12,008 bases of DNA from Azospirillum sp. 47_25 (GTDB lineage Bacteria; Pseudomonadota; Alphaproteobacteria; RF32; CAG-239), in the NCBI GenBank assembly GCA_001917125.1, contig MNTU01000003.1, positions 1-12,008 of the forward strand, given 5' to 3'. The position numbers were made by a program, and so were the translations under genes. Positions 6,289-12,008 of this stretch are shown piece by piece (position 1 is the first letter of the stretch; the number at the start of each line of letters is the position of its first letter). Below the pieces are notes generated by a model. The model ran no database searches. It saw nothing but the letters and a program-made list of their open reading frames with translations, and was not told the origin of the DNA.

Positions 6289-7443
6289 ATGTTTATGATC
6301 GGAGCTCTGATTATTGCCATTGCTGCCTCGGCCATCTCAGTCAAAACCCTGGTCGGCTATACGGAAATGCGGTCTGTTTATAAGATTTTGATTTCCTTGC
6401 TTATTGTGTCGGCTTGGTTTGCTCCGGTCATCGTTTCGGTTATCCGTGCGACCGCTTGGGGGAATACCCGCTTTTTTGCCTATGTTTCCGATGTCGGCTA
6501 TTTTCTGTTCGGGATAGTTTTTCTCCTGTTGATTCTGCTGTTGCTGCGCGACTTTTTGTGGTTCTTTGCCTATGAAACGGCAAAATTGATTAAATCTCCT
6601 TATGCTGCCGCTCTGAACCCTTCCGATGTCAGAATGCTGAACCTGGCAAACCTCTATACGGTCGCATTGACGTTTCTGCTGGGTTTTTATGCGCTGTATG
6701 AAGGCATTAAGCTCCCCGCCGTTAAAGAAGTAACGCTTGCCTCGCCCGCTCTGAAACGGGAATATACGCTGGTTCAGCTCAGCGATTTGCATATTAACCG
6801 GACGATTCCGCCGGAACGAATTGAAAAGCTGGTGGAGAAAGTAAATGCTCTGGAGCCAGATGTCATTTTGCTGACCGGAGATATCGGTGATGACAAGGTG
6901 GAAGCCGTCGGCCCGCAGATGGCGGCGCTGGAAGAACTGCAGAGCAAATACGGTATCTTCGCCGTTTTCGGCAATCATGAATTTTATAACGGCCTGATGC
7001 CCTGGCAGTTCAAATTCGGCAAAATGGGCTGGTCGGCCCTGTTTAATTACGGCTTGCCGGTGAAAGACACCGAATTGTATGTCGGCGGTGTGCCCGATGT
7101 CAGCATCGCCCGCGGCAGCCCCTTTTTCAAAATTGACGTTGACCGCACGCTGGAGAATTCTTCTGACGGACAGTATAAGATTTTGCTGTCGCATACCCCG
7201 CGTTTTCAAAAGGAAATGATAACCAAAGCGCAGTATGACCTTCAGCTTTCCGGACACACGCACGGCGGCCAGATTTTTCCGTTTCATCTGCTGGTAAAAC
7301 AGGCTAACAAATATCTTGCCGGCTTGTACGACGTTAATGATACCAAGCTTTATCTCTCCCGCGGAGCCGGATATTGGGGGCCGCCGATGCGCTTGTTTGC
7401 TCCGTCGGAAATTACCGTTATCCGGCTGAAGCCCGAAAAATAA
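6289..7443 (+). CDS. Membrane-anchored calcineurin-like metallophosphoesterase
   Basis: A 384-residue protein of the YaeI/YkuE group. The N-terminal part has about four hydrophobic segments (residues ~2-24, ~32-54, ~68-92, ~118-140) and anchors the enzyme in the inner membrane. The C-terminal phosphoesterase domain (about 158-384) has all the metal-binding motifs: D166-x-H168 in S-D-L-H, G197-D198 followed by I-G-D-D, G228-N-H-E231, S301-H302, and S-G-H323-T-H325-G-G-Q. Relatives hydrolyse phosphodiester or pyrophosphate bonds, and some act on lipid A precursors (the LpxG type). Whether this one replaces LpxH is open. AGGAG lies 5 nt before the ATG; a second Met two codons on is an alternative start. 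It likely shares a transcript with the DUF4167 gene, an insertion into the usual DUF4167 - clpB order. Confidence 0.88.
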   Translation: MFMIGALIIAIAASAISVKTLVGYTEMRSVYKILISLLIVSAWFAPVIVSVIRATAWGNTRFFAYVSDVGYFLFGIVFLLLILLLLRDFLWFFAYETAKLIKSPYAAALNPSDVRMLNLANLYTVALTFLLGFYALYEGIKLPAVKEVTLASPALKREYTLVQLSDLHINRTIPPERIEKLVEKVNALEPDVILLTGDIGDDKVEAVGPQMAALEELQSKYGIFAVFGNHEFYNGLMPWQFKFGKMGWSALFNYGLPVKDTELYVGGVPDVSIARGSPFFKIDVDRTLENSSDGQYKILLSHTPRFQKEMITKAQYDLQLSGHTHGGQIFPFHLLVKQANKYLAGLYDVNDTKLYLSRGAGYWGPPMRLFAPSEITVIRLKPEK

Positions 7444-7455
7444 ATTTGTGAAAAA

Positions 7456-7485
7456 CTTGATTTAAAATCCTGTCATTACCTATAT
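7456..7485 (+). promoter_or_regulatory. Candidate heat-shock (sigma-32) promoter of clpB
   Basis: CTTG (7456-7459) and CCTATAT (7479-7485) match the two boxes of alphaproteobacterial RpoH promoters (CTTG ... CYTATNT), with a 19-nt gap, 1-2 nt longer than usual. The same bases also offer TTGATT (7457-7462) and TATATA (7481-7486) with 18 nt between them for the housekeeping sigma factor. Overlapping dual control would fit a clpB gene. Confidence 0.5.
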
Positions 7486-7523
7486 ATTAAGTAGAATAAG
7501 AGAGAAAGAAGGGGTATTTGACT

Positions 7524-10115
7524 ATGGATTTTGAAAAACTGACCAACAAGTCCAAAGAACTGGTTCAAGACGTGGTTAATCTGGCGTCTCGCAAAAAACA
7601 CCAGTATATTGCACCGGAACATCTTCTGAAGGTTTTGCTGGATGATAAAGACGGGCTGATAACAGGCCTGCTGGAAAATGCCGGCGGCAATGTTGCTGAC
7701 ATCCGCCGAGCCGCAGACGATGCCGTTGAACGGATTCCCCAGGTATCGGGCGCCGCAGTGCAGAGCCTGATGTCGCAGGACTTTACCCGTGTAATGCAGG
7801 AAGCCGAAAAGCTGGCGGACAAGGCCGGAGACCAGTTCGTGACCACTGAGCGCATTTTGCAGGCGCTGACAATGACCGACGGCACCAAAGCCTATGATAT
7901 TTTGCGCAATGCCGGTGTAACCGCGGCCCGCCTGAATCAGGCAATTAACGATTATCGCAAAGGCCGGGTTGCCGATTCCGAAAGCTCCGAAGAAAATTTT
8001 GAAGCCCTGAAAAAATATGCAATAGATATTACCGCCAAAGCCAGAGAAGGCAAGCTTGACCCCGTGGTCGGCCGTGAACACGAAATCCGCCGTACCATTC
8101 AGGTTTTGTCCCGCCGCACCAAAAACAACCCGGTACTGATCGGTGAGCCCGGTGTGGGCAAAACGGCAATTGTTGAAGGCCTGGCCATGCGCATTGTCAA
8201 TAATGACGTTCCCGAAAGTCTGAAAGACAAACGCCTGCTTGCACTGGATATGGGGGCGCTGATTGCCGGTGCCAAATTCCGCGGCGAATTTGAAGAAAGG
8301 CTGAAAGCCGTTTTGAAAGACGTTGAAGCTTCCGACGGCAATATCATTTTGTTTATTGATGAAATGCACACCATTGTCGGTGCCGGCGCCAGTGAAGGCT
8401 CCATGGATGCTTCCAACCTGTTAAAGCCGGCGTTGGCTCGCGGCGAGTTGCATTGTCTCGGCGCAACCACTTTGAACGAATATAAAAAATATGTTGAAAA
8501 AGATGCCGCTTTGGCGCGGCGTTTCCAGCCGGTTTTTGTTGATGAGCCGAGCGTGGAGGAAACAATTTCCATTCTGCGCGGCATTAAGGACAAATTTGAA
8601 CTTCATCACGGGGTTAAAATTTCCGATAATGCCCTGATTGCCGCCGCCACTTTGTCCAACCGCTATATCAGTGACCGTTTTCTGCCCGATAAAGCGATTG
8701 ACCTGATGGATGAAGCCGCCAGCGGCCTGCGTATGTCAATCGATTCCAAGCCGGAAGAACTGGACGAGCTTGACCGTCGCATTCTGCAGCTGAAGATTGA
8801 ACGCGAAGCGCTGAAAAAAGAAACCGACGAGGCTTCCAAAGCACGGCTGGAGCAAATCGGTTATGAAATTTCCGGGCTGGAAGTTAAAGCCAAAAACCTC
8901 AATGATAAATGGAAAGAGGAAAAACAGGGGCTGGCCGATGTTACCGAACTGAAAGACAAGCTTGATAAGGCCCGCATTGAGGCTGAAATTGCCCAGCGGG
9001 AAGGGCGCTACGAACGTGCCGGCGAATTGCAGTACGGCATTATCCCGGAACTGGAAAATAAACTGAAAGCGATTGAAGCATCGGCACAAAAGGCCAACAG
9101 CCATATCCGCGAAACGGTTACCGATGAAAACATTGCCGCCGTCGTCTCCAAATGGACAGGCATTCCGGTTGATAAAATGCTGGAAGGCGAGCGGGAAAAA
9201 CTGGTTCACATGGAAGACTTTCTCGGCAAGCGGGTTATCGGTCAGAAAGAGGCAATTGCCGCCGTGTCCAATGCTGTCCGCCGCTCGCGTGCAGGGATTA
9301 ACGACGGCAGCCAGCCGATAGGATCATTCCTTTTCCTCGGGCCGACCGGCGTAGGTAAAACCGAGCTGAGCAAGGCCTTGGCTGAATTTTTGTTTAACGA
9401 TGAACACGCCATGCTGCGGATTGATATGTCCGAGTATATGGAAAAGCATGCCGTTGCCCGTTTAATCGGTTCGCCTCCGGGCTATGTCGGCTATGAAGAG
9501 GGCGGTGTCCTGACGGAAGCTGTCCGCCGCCGTCCTTATCAGGTTATCTTGTTTGACGAAATCGAAAAGGCGCACCCGGACATTTTCAATGTTTTGCTGC
9601 AGGTGCTTGACGACGGACGTTTAACCGACGGCAAAGGTCGCACGGTCGATTTCAAAAATACCATCATTATTATGACATCAAACCTCGGTTCCGATATTCT
9701 GGCCAATGCCACCGGCGCCGATGATCCGAAAAAGGTCAAAGCACGGGTAATGGAAATTGTAAAAGCCTCTTTCCGTCCCGAATTTATCAACCGTATTGAC
9801 GAAATCAGCCTGTTCCACCGTCTGGATAAGAGCAATATTAAAGAGATTGCCAAAATCCAGATTGCCGCCATTGAAAAACGCCTGGCGGAAAAGAACATTA
9901 AGCTTAATGTCAATGAGGCTGCCTTTATCTGGATTGTCAACAACGGTTATGATCCGGTTTATGGGGCAAGACCTTTAAAACGCTTGCTTAAAAACCAAAT
10001 CGAGAATAAATTGGCGTTGAAAATACTGGACGGCGAAATCAGTGATAACGATACCGCTGATATAATCGTCAGCAGCAACGGACAGTTGGATATTGTTAAG
10101 AGTAAGAAGAAGTAA
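7524..10115 (+). CDS. clpB: ATP-dependent disaggregase ClpB (Hsp100)
   Basis: Hexameric cytoplasmic AAA+ chaperone that, with DnaK/DnaJ/GrpE, threads aggregated proteins through its pore. It is 863 residues, near E. coli's 857. Domains in order: N-terminal Clp-N repeats (about 1-145); first ATPase with Walker A G-E-P-G-V-G-K213-T and Walker B D279-E280; a coiled-coil middle domain (about 405-525) that identifies ClpB rather than ClpA or ClpC; second ATPase with Walker A G606-P-T-G-V-G-K612-T and F-D-E-I-E-K-A-H-P; and the C-terminal small domain. All key residues are present. The ATG at 7524 is chosen because GAAGGGG lies about 9 nt upstream; a TTG at 7518 is less likely. The next gene starts 3 nt after the stop. 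A sigma-32-like promoter lies about 40 nt upstream. Confidence 0.98.
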   Translation: MDFEKLTNKSKELVQDVVNLASRKKHQYIAPEHLLKVLLDDKDGLITGLLENAGGNVADIRRAADDAVERIPQVSGAAVQSLMSQDFTRVMQEAEKLADKAGDQFVTTERILQALTMTDGTKAYDILRNAGVTAARLNQAINDYRKGRVADSESSEENFEALKKYAIDITAKAREGKLDPVVGREHEIRRTIQVLSRRTKNNPVLIGEPGVGKTAIVEGLAMRIVNNDVPESLKDKRLLALDMGALIAGAKFRGEFEERLKAVLKDVEASDGNIILFIDEMHTIVGAGASEGSMDASNLLKPALARGELHCLGATTLNEYKKYVEKDAALARRFQPVFVDEPSVEETISILRGIKDKFELHHGVKISDNALIAAATLSNRYISDRFLPDKAIDLMDEAASGLRMSIDSKPEELDELDRRILQLKIEREALKKETDEASKARLEQIGYEISGLEVKAKNLNDKWKEEKQGLADVTELKDKLDKARIEAEIAQREGRYERAGELQYGIIPELENKLKAIEASAQKANSHIRETVTDENIAAVVSKWTGIPVDKMLEGEREKLVHMEDFLGKRVIGQKEAIAAVSNAVRRSRAGINDGSQPIGSFLFLGPTGVGKTELSKALAEFLFNDEHAMLRIDMSEYMEKHAVARLIGSPPGYVGYEEGGVLTEAVRRRPYQVILFDEIEKAHPDIFNVLLQVLDDGRLTDGKGRTVDFKNTIIIMTSNLGSDILANATGADDPKKVKARVMEIVKASFRPEFINRIDEISLFHRLDKSNIKEIAKIQIAAIEKRLAEKNIKLNVNEAAFIWIVNNGYDPVYGARPLKRLLKNQIENKLALKILDGEISDNDTADIIVSSNGQLDIVKSKKK

Positions 10116-10118
10116 AAG

Positions 10119-10550
10119 ATGAAGGATTTATTTGCAAAAGCATTGGAAGTGGCGCGCAGCTATAATGTGCAGACGCCGGAAAACGGTATTGTCCTCTATT
10201 CGGTGAGCTATCAGCCGACGAAGGAAAACCGCGATCAGGCACTGGCTTATGCGGCCCGTCATCCGGATAAAATGGTGATAGAACACACCGATTGCGGTGC
10301 TAAATTGGTTGAAATGGGGCTGTTGAGTTCCGATTCCGGCTTAACTCCGGATGAAATAGCCGAGGTTTGGAGCATTGCCTCCAAGCGTTTTATCAGCGAG
10401 GCCAAAGGTTCCGTAACCGCGTTTGTCAACAATGCCGACCCTCGCAGCGTTTTCTGCCGGATGGAATTGCCGAATATTCTGACCAATCCCAAGCTGACCA
10501 GCATTAACGGCATTGAAAAACACGAATTTGCCAAAATGTTTTTCAAATAA
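10119..10550 (+). CDS. Putative CD38-like ADP-ribosyl cyclase / NAD hydrolase
   Basis: A 143-residue protein without signal peptide or membrane segment, so cytoplasmic. By eye it matches the ADP-ribosyl cyclase (CD38) fold at the active-site positions. V-L-Y27-S corresponds to the F-W-S of CD38 (Trp125), I-E55-H-T to L-E-D-T (Glu146), W84-S-I-A-S88-K-R-F to W189-K-T-V-S193-R-R-F with identical W-x3-S-x-R-F spacing, and M-E116-L to V-E226-V with the catalytic glutamate. One aromatic is Tyr instead of Trp. Enzymes of this fold split NAD into nicotinamide and (cyclic) ADP-ribose, and bacterial versions occur as toxin domains. Only two cysteines are present, so the disulfides of eukaryotic cyclases are absent. 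The start is 3 nt after the clpB stop, implying coupling and shared heat-shock control. The assignment is remote homology from memory; activity is inferred. Confidence 0.6.
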   Translation: MKDLFAKALEVARSYNVQTPENGIVLYSVSYQPTKENRDQALAYAARHPDKMVIEHTDCGAKLVEMGLLSSDSGLTPDEIAEVWSIASKRFISEAKGSVTAFVNNADPRSVFCRMELPNILTNPKLTSINGIEKHEFAKMFFK

Positions 10551-10581
10551 AACTTTACTTTAAATCATATCTTTGTAAGTT

Positions 10582-10613
10582 AAGACTCAATAAGAAATTA
10601 TTGAGTCTTTTTT
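10582..10613 (+). terminator. Strong intrinsic terminator of the clpB operon
   Basis: A perfect 12-bp stem (10582-10593 with 10598-10609) with a GAAA tetraloop is followed by a run of T. It ends the clpB - cyclase-like transcript and isolates the next gene. Confidence 0.9.
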
Positions 10614-10618
10614 ATAAT
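10613..10618 (+). promoter_or_regulatory. Possible -10 box for the 207-residue ORF
   Basis: A consensus TATAAT lies immediately after the terminator and 16 nt before the ATG at 10635. Transcription from it would start about 10 nt before the start codon. No -35 element is recognisable at the proper distance, and the area is AT-rich, so this is tentative. Confidence 0.3.
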
Positions 10619-10634
10619 TAAAAAATTAGAAATT

Positions 10635-11258
10635 ATGGAAACAAAAGTTGACATTCCTTATGAAACCGATGAAAACAAGCTCATCGAAACGTTACGGGGA
10701 ATTTGCCTGCCTGCGGTCAGGTGCCTGAACCGGTTGTCCAAAGAAGAAAAACGCCGTTATGCGCCTTATTTAATCGGCGGAAAGGATGCCCTGATTAAAT
10801 TGTCGATTCTTCTTTATCAGAATTTGTTTACGCCTGAGGTGATTGAAAAGCTGATTGAAAGCGGTGAAGATCTCTGCCGGACTTATCTGGTTAATTCGCA
10901 AAAACTGCGGCTGCGGGAGAACTCTAACCTGGCCGAATTCAAACGGCAGATTATCAATGCGAATAATGAAAAGCTGATTAAACTGCTGTTGGAGTTTTAT
11001 ACATTAACCCCGGAGGAAGAGGCTGAACTGCTTATGGTGCGTCGGGCTTGTCGGCCGCGTGGCGGCGACGATAAACTGATGGCTGATTATTTTCGTCGTT
11101 TCCGAATACGTCCGCCTTTGCAGCGGCTGCTGGATTTGCCGGAATATTCTTTCTATTGGCGGCTCTGCTGCGAAAATACGGCTGTCGGCGGCTTTGCCCG
11201 TTTTCGCCATAATTGCCGTGTTAAATGGCAAAAATTGGTTTATTCGATAGGCCTGTAA
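10635..11258 (+). CDS. Hypothetical helical protein, 207 residues
   Basis: An unrecognised protein with no signal peptide or membrane segment. It is rich in Leu, Glu, Lys and Arg and looks mainly alpha-helical. Two segments resemble each other: residues 51-75 (D-A-L-I-K-L-S-I-L-L-Y...L-F-T-P-E-V-I-E-K-L) and 112-133 (E-K-L-I-K-L-L-L-E-F-Y-T-L-T-P-E-E-E-A-E-L), suggesting a HEAT- or TPR-like repeat solenoid. The last 70 residues are strongly basic (R-R-F-R-I-R-P-P) and include two adjacent cysteines, so contact with nucleic acid or a membrane surface is possible. No Shine-Dalgarno precedes the ATG. A TATAAT at 10613-10618 lies about 17 nt upstream, which would give a very short leader; no matching -35 is seen. 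It stands alone between two terminators. Function unknown. Confidence 0.72.
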   Translation: METKVDIPYETDENKLIETLRGICLPAVRCLNRLSKEEKRRYAPYLIGGKDALIKLSILLYQNLFTPEVIEKLIESGEDLCRTYLVNSQKLRLRENSNLAEFKRQIINANNEKLIKLLLEFYTLTPEEEAELLMVRRACRPRGGDDKLMADYFRRFRIRPPLQRLLDLPEYSFYWRLCCENTAVGGFARFRHNCRVKWQKLVYSIGL

Positions 11259-11271
11259 TTAATTTCAAAAT

Positions 11272-11303
11272 AAAACCCCGGTTCAAATCCGGGGTTTTGT
11301 TTT
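11272..11303. terminator. Bidirectional intrinsic terminator
   Basis: A 10-bp stem (11272-11281 with 11289-11298), mostly G-C in its inner part, has a 7-nt loop and T-rich tracts on both strands. It sits between the convergent genes ending at 11258 (+) and 11302 (-) and can serve both. Confidence 0.85.
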
Positions 11304-11775
11304 AATTTCCGGCAAAAGGAACAAAATAAAACGTATCCTCATTAGCATTGTAGGAGATAATATAAATACTGTCTCCGGGTTTAACAGGAACATAGTGGAC
11401 ACCCATTGTATCAGATTGAACGGTAGATTGAAACGTAATACCGTTTACTTTTATTTTTACAGAACCTCTGCCGGTATCTCTGGCAGAGGCAATGATAAAG
11501 CCATATTTGGAAGGATAATAATAAGAATTACCAGAGAAGGAAACTTTTGCGTTCCAGTTCAGAGCCATATTTGAGAAAATTTCACTCTTCTGAGTGCAGT
11601 AATATTTAGTTTTGTCAAAGGGACATTTAAGCACTTTGCCGACGCAAGAGCTGGTAGAAGTCAGAGTATATCCCAAATCGGCACACGAAGGCTGAGCGCC
11701 GCAGGTCTGGGCATAAACATTGCCGGCAATCGCCGAGGTTAAAATGCTCCCCGCCAGTAAAATTGATAGTTTCAT
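11302..11775 (-). CDS. Secreted protein with cysteine module and beta-rich domain
   Basis: A 157-residue exported protein. Residues 1-22 are a classic signal peptide with cleavage after V-Y-A. The mature part opens with a compact module holding all five cysteines (25, 31, 44, 51, 60) in the pattern C-x5-C-x12-C-x6-C-x8-C, with L-G-Y-T and K-C-P-F-D between them. An odd number of cysteines leaves one free or available for an intermolecular bond. Residues 70-157 look like a beta-sandwich (alternating Y/I/V/F with G-S-V-K-I-K-V-N-G-I and P-V-K-P-G-D), the style of tail-fibre or C1q-like domains. AGGAG lies 7 nt before the ATG. No enzyme motif is present; a surface or extracellular binding role is a guess. 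Its cysteine richness recalls the protein at the other end of the window. Confidence 0.8.
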   Translation of the reverse strand: MKLSILLAGSILTSAIAGNVYAQTCGAQPSCADLGYTLTSTSSCVGKVLKCPFDKTKYYCTQKSEIFSNMALNWNAKVSFSGNSYYYPSKYGFIIASARDTGRGSVKIKVNGITFQSTVQSDTMGVHYVPVKPGDSIYIISYNANEDTFYFVPFAGN

Positions 11776-11802
11776 CTTTTTTCTCCTTAGTGTTAAATTT
11801 CT

Positions 11803-11923
11803 GTTATCCGACTTGTTTCTCTCACTGCCTTTAGCGGCTTTTTTCTCTCCTTGTCGTTATCCCCGACTTTCCTCTTCCTGCCATTATCCCCGACATTCTC
11901 ATCTCTCTATCATTACCCGACTT
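11803..11923. repeat. Degenerate ~27-bp tandem repeats
   Basis: The core RTTATCCCCGACTT recurs at 11803, 11856, 11883 and 11912, with a decayed copy at about 11830, giving a period of 26-29 bp over five units. On the other strand the array is purine-rich (AAGTCGGGGATAAYG...). It lies upstream of the secreted-protein gene at 11302-11775, starting about 28 nt before its ATG, so it could be within that gene's leader or promoter. The spacing is too short and the copies too diverged for a CRISPR array. Confidence 0.65.
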
Positions 11924-11934
11924 GATCGGGTAAT
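11912..11934. repeat. Palindromic element at the end of the repeat array
   Basis: A perfect 9-bp inverted repeat (ATTACCCGA at 11912-11920 and its complement at 11926-11934) surrounds a 5-nt CTTGA loop. It contains the last copy of the tandem core. No T run follows. It resembles the dispersed palindromic elements found between genes in many alphaproteobacteria. Confidence 0.6.
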
Positions 11935-11972
11935 CCCCTTACTGCCGTCGCAGCCAATTTCCCGGATGTCCC

Positions 11973-11992
11973 GGTCAAGCCGGAGTTTGACC
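11973..11992. repeat. Short inverted repeat near the window end
   Basis: GGTCAA (11973-11978) and TTGACC (11987-11992) form a 6-bp inverted repeat around an 8-nt spacer. The rest of 11935-12008 has no visible gene. Together with the palindrome at 11912 it may be one composite repetitive element that continues past the window. Confidence 0.4.
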
Positions 11993-12008
11993 AGGTGGAA
12001 TAACAATT

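Noticed and set aside
6337..7287. A 316-codon open frame opposite the metallophosphoesterase
   Set aside because: It mirrors a gene with all catalytic motifs intact; no start signal or family was seen.
7476..8369. A 297-codon open frame on the minus strand opposite the start of clpB
   Set aside because: It shadows clpB, whose domains are complete, and its protein is a low-information Phe/Asn/Gly-rich string.
11831..11902. A 23-codon minus-strand frame running through the 27-bp repeats
   Set aside because: It has an imperfect 9-residue periodicity simply because the repeat period is 27 bp. It is very short and has no convincing ribosome site, so chance is more likely.
11803..11934. CRISPR array
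   Set aside because: The repeats are directly adjacent and diverged, with no unique spacers of constant length and no cas genes nearby.

Overview
The window reads as a chromosomal segment of an alphaproteobacterium with roughly even base composition. The strongest taxonomic marker is the run prmC, DUF4167 gene, (metallophosphoesterase), clpB. The prmC - DUF4167 - clpB order is typical of Alphaproteobacteria, and DUF4167 is essentially confined to them. The rpoH product has the RpoH box and the small lipoprotein is of the glycine-zipper 17-kDa antigen/SlyB type. Secreted cysteine-rich proteins lie at both ends, which reminds me of uncultured gut-associated alphaproteobacteria; that last point is an impression, not a measurement. 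No IS element, tRNA, rRNA or CRISPR array was found.

Layout. (1) Positions 2-661: 3' end of a cysteine-rich protein with three 31-32-residue tandem repeats, closed by a bidirectional terminator. (2) 718-1173 (-): glycine-zipper lipoprotein, diverging from (3) asnS (1340-2728), which is followed 16 nt later by a secreted protein of unknown function (2745-3392). (4) rpoH (3501-4394), with its own promoter and an unusual leader. (5) A 63-residue orphan protein (4439-4630) in its own unit, with an extended -10 promoter and an intrinsic terminator. (6) prmC (4690-5535). (7) DUF4167 protein (5686-6261) and a membrane-anchored metallophosphoesterase (6289-7443). (8) clpB (7524-10115) behind a heat-shock-like promoter, followed after 3 nt by a 143-residue protein with the residue signature of CD38/ADP-ribosyl cyclases, then a strong terminator. 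(9) An unrecognised helical protein (10635-11258). (10) A convergent secreted protein with a cysteine knot-like module and a beta-rich domain (11302-11775, -). (11) 11776-12008: degenerate 27-bp tandem repeats and palindromes.

How it fits together. The central block is protein quality control and translation: AsnRS charges tRNA-Asn, PrmC methylates release factors, RpoH directs the heat-shock response and ClpB dissolves aggregates. A sigma-32-like promoter before clpB suggests that RpoH, encoded 3 kb upstream, controls clpB and the cyclase-like gene coupled to it. The most notable item is that cyclase-like gene: a cytoplasmic NAD-consuming-enzyme candidate co-transcribed with a disaggregase. 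Other points worth a second look are the small-protein unit between rpoH and prmC, a possible switching hairpin in the rpoH leader, and the cysteine-rich repeat proteins at the edges.
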